Shown here: one piece after another, positions 63,101 to 64,000 of the stretch
Layout of the letters: every line of letters starts with the position of its first letter
Numbering within the stretch: the first letter of the stretch is position 1
DNA from: a bacterium
Lineage (GTDB): Bacteria; Pseudomonadota; Gammaproteobacteria; Burkholderiales; Burkholderiaceae_C
Direction of reading: 5' to 3'
Assembly: GCA_030824555.1 (NCBI GenBank)
Contig: JAVBXK010000053.1
Coordinates: 1 to 64,000, forward strand
DNA length: 64,000 nt
Notes under the pieces: generated by a model
The model's input: only the letters and a program-made list of their open reading frames with translations
Told to the model about the DNA's origin: nothing
Database searches by the model: none
Translations under genes and position numbers: made by a program

Positions 63101-63828
63101 CATGGGACCGGTTCACATGTGTCGTTTGCGCCTGCTGGCCAAGCTCGGGAATTGCGCACGTGCACCACGGCACAGCCCTGCGCGCGTGCCATGGCCGACA
63201 ACACAGATGGCTCGAACAAGTACAGCGTGTGGGCACAGGCGAGCTTGGCGAGCAACGCGTCTTCCTGCGTCAAGTCAGCTTGGGTCAGCCGGGTGGCATC
63301 GGGGGGCAGATCAGCGGCCAACCCGCCCGCAGCAAGGTAGCTTTCTGCGTACACGAGGGCATGGGTGCGCGGGGCGCTGATCGGCGCAACGGTCAGATTG
63401 AGAAACGGAAGCCTCAGTTGTTGATCGGTGTCGGTGCTTGCCCAGGCAAACGTCATCAAGTCAGCTCCCGGTGCGATGGTTTGGGGGGGCGCTGAAATAT
63501 TGAATTGATAGTGGACTTTTTTCCCCAACGACGCGGGGTTGTCCAATTTCTTGTCCAAAAACACAACAATCGGACACTTGTTCGACGCATGGTGTTGGGC
63601 TCGGACATGGTCGGCGACCCTGGGTGTCCAGAGTGGGGCGTGCGTGTCCGTGGTGATCATCCACGACTCTTGGCCCGAGTGGTTCAACCAGCTGCACAAC
63701 CGGTGAAGCATGCGGTTTGCGGCATCAGCCTTGCGATAACCCGCTGCCACGAAATAGTAAGGGTGGGCGGTGCTGTTTGCACTGGACGTGCAGGGCAGCG
63801 TGTGACCGGTCGGGGTATTCAGGATCAT
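60127..63828 (-). CDS. Giant multidomain glycosyltransferase (GT-B, two GT2, GT4)
   Basis: This 1233-residue cytoplasmic protein contains an N-terminal GT-B-like domain (HPYYFVAAGYRKADAANRMLHRLC), a GT2-like domain with metal motif YADDDVLIDG, a second GT2 domain (SVVVPCATQVGYLGCLLQSM; LLFADDDTELVHGNW) and a C-terminal GT4 domain (KLRVGWAGAQQHLG; CKSNLRLLEYGAMGWPVVCSD). Several transfers may be done by one chain. It is the first gene after flagellin on the same strand and is a paralogue of the protein at 46032-49619, in which the second GT2 site is lost. Likely role: building or attaching the flagellin glycan. Confidence 0.85.
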   Translation of the reverse strand: MILNTPTGHTLPCTSSANSTAHPYYFVAAGYRKADAANRMLHRLCSWLNHSGQESWMITTDTHAPLWTPRVADHVRAQHHASNKCPIVVFLDKKLDNPASLGKKVHYQFNISAPPQTIAPGADLMTFAWASTDTDQQLRLPFLNLTVAPISAPRTHALVYAESYLAAGGLAADLPPDATRLTQADLTQEDALLAKLACAHTLYLFEPSVLSAMARAQGCAVVHVRNSRAWPAGANDTCEPVPCNWGLVETSDWREAPTIAPWSASDYLDSYKACMKGWESDVAQFVTRTQVAAASMPWDKAWPEEVVLTLPATDETLQASAWRADRIKQLRVNKQLAQWSARSTLREIDGEIYGSYAASGRLPALAAVVYADKDMDALADTLDSLSNSLLQPSELTIVSSEANPFGDASEGALRWVQLPSEWAVAAELPPHTTGPLAHIQAPWVLAIKAGATLQPHATLEFAVTAQQTAAVVLYADDDVLIDGKPQYPHFKPHTNVEWLRSTNYLGDAVLLQARGWKKHTESHRFEGVYAFALRALETRDRSGLTHIDTLLVHGTGTLTDAQLAAEQVQVQTHLMRVGLQAQVKASTQRGLRDITYNSALQRVSVVVPCATQVGYLGCLLQSMANHGSTLLHEVLVVADAEFATRVQQAVDEANTPFPTRVITVANQPYSHAKALNAGAAEAQGNVLLFADDDTELVHGNWLEPLCALFSQPDVAAVAPRLVKPGSPDPVMSAGPAFLGLAGLYTSYCGERGNVMESGPYGRLQAMQDVSAFAPHFFLVSAQHFKMVGGFDEAELPLFLPVLDFALRAQASGLRHVWSPQVSVLHHGGKTVEERQRLPEDTLALRQAELAERRCLAARWTSALGADPNYNRNLSLSQPFDLEQDIVIDWQPSRRDRPRTVALPLSSGSGQYRVIEPLNALQNEGRAQSCVVFPISRDVSRVPTSIELVRSGLDRLIVQNAIGDLHLARLEEYRVNLPKLGIVHMLDDLFGNLPGKHQLHNYHKREGNTRLRRALELSDRLVVTTEPLREYYQAYVPETRVIPNALVETTWFDLPVKRRERKDKLRVGWAGAQQHLGDLDMIQTVVAHFGTQVDWVFMGMCPPSIHPHVKEVHPFVSIDVYPQTLANLDLDIAIAPLEDNPFNTCKSNLRLLEYGAMGWPVVCSDVYPFRTDDPPVRRVSNDVGDWIAALESLIASESLRTDMGKQLNHWVKTRYALSVHTDAWFKAIFDPISR

Positions 63829-63873
63829 GATGTGTAGAGGTCAGCTCTCGGAGTGTCATGGGCCTGTTGCAAA

Positions 63874-63903
63874 CCCCTCCACCCAGTTCGGGGGATGGGG
63901 GGG
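63874..63903 (-). terminator. Possible fliC terminator or attenuator
   Basis: A GC-rich imperfect stem (C-rich 63890-63903 read on the minus strand against 63874-63884) lies about ten bases after the flagellin stop, and a TTT follows. It could reduce rather than block read-through into the glycosylation island. Confidence 0.4.
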
Positions 63904-63913
63904 TTCAACCGAT

Positions 63914-64000
63914 TTACCGGAGAAGTGTCATGACGTTTTGGGGGACCTGATTGGCCTGAGCGATCATAGCGGTGCCAGCCTGCTGGAGGATCTGGTTGCG
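63914..64000 (-). CDS. fliC: Flagellin, 3' end (partial)
   Basis: The last 28 codons of a flagellin gene are present on the minus strand: RNQILQQAGTAMIAQANQVP and then QNVMTLLR with a TAA stop at 63914. This is the classic D0 C-terminal helix of FliC. The gene continues beyond the right edge of the window. Its place directly upstream of the sugar island, with fliS and fliT at the other end, identifies the target of the island. Confidence 0.95.
   Translation of the reverse strand, partial: RNQILQQAGTAMIAQANQVPQNVMTLLR

Overview
The window looks like chromosomal DNA of a Gram-negative betaproteobacterium, most probably Comamonadaceae (Burkholderiales). The reasons are the high GC with strong codon bias, a double-length UvrA, MCP receptors with a CZB domain, a guanidine-I riboswitch ahead of a carboxylase/allophanate hydrolase operon, and AT-rich dispersed repeats of a type I recall from Acidovorax-like genomes (memory, not a search). 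No tRNA, rRNA, CRISPR array, transposase or integrase was seen.

Layout. (1) 0-7 kb: thioester alpha-2-macroglobulin, a universal stress protein, and an orphan branched-chain amino-acid-type binding protein. (2) 7.1-13.6 kb: a 2157-residue tandem UvrA with four nucleotide-binding sites, interrupted in frame by two palindromic elements, one AT-rich repeat and a short tandem repeat. (3) 13.7-18.8 kb: a hybrid histidine kinase and LuxR-type regulator, divergent from a secreted Ig-like protein whose promoter carries a perfect palindrome, then a CxxCxxCC protein. (4) 18.8-21.9 kb: a PAS-CZB chemoreceptor and a LolD-like ATPase. (5) 22.7-28.1 kb: a two-gene cassette made of a CHAT protease-NTPase-repeat protein and a cytoplasmic subtilisin-like protease, flanked by repeat-rich DNA and a decayed copy of its own 5' end. 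It is the best candidate for an undescribed system, probably a conflict/defence protease relay. (6) 28.6-38.5 kb: a complete guanidine-use operon: guanidine-I riboswitch, ABC importer, two UAAP/CgdAB-type proteins, biotin carboxylase, allophanate hydrolase. (7) 38.7-41.5 kb: adaptor and permease of a MacAB-like exporter whose missing ATPase is probably the one at 21.2-21.9 kb, so blocks 5 and 6 appear to split one ancestral operon. (8) 41.7-44.7 kb: a chemoreceptor, a membrane-anchored hydrolase and a truncated globin.

(9) 45.2-64 kb: a co-directional minus-strand run from the 3' end of flagellin through a sugar biosynthesis and glycosyltransferase island to fliS and fliT. It encodes CDP-glucose synthesis, 4,6-dehydration and 3-dehydration (RfbF, RfbG, RfbH), a thiamine-diphosphate enzyme of the kind that could add a two-carbon branch, a NeuB-like synthase, three methyltransferases, an epimerase/reductase and two giant multidomain glycosyltransferases. 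It most likely builds and attaches an unusual deoxy or branched sugar to flagellin.

Gene boundaries were chosen from ribosome-binding sites, ATGA overlaps and family N-termini. All functions are inferred from motifs read by eye, without database searches.
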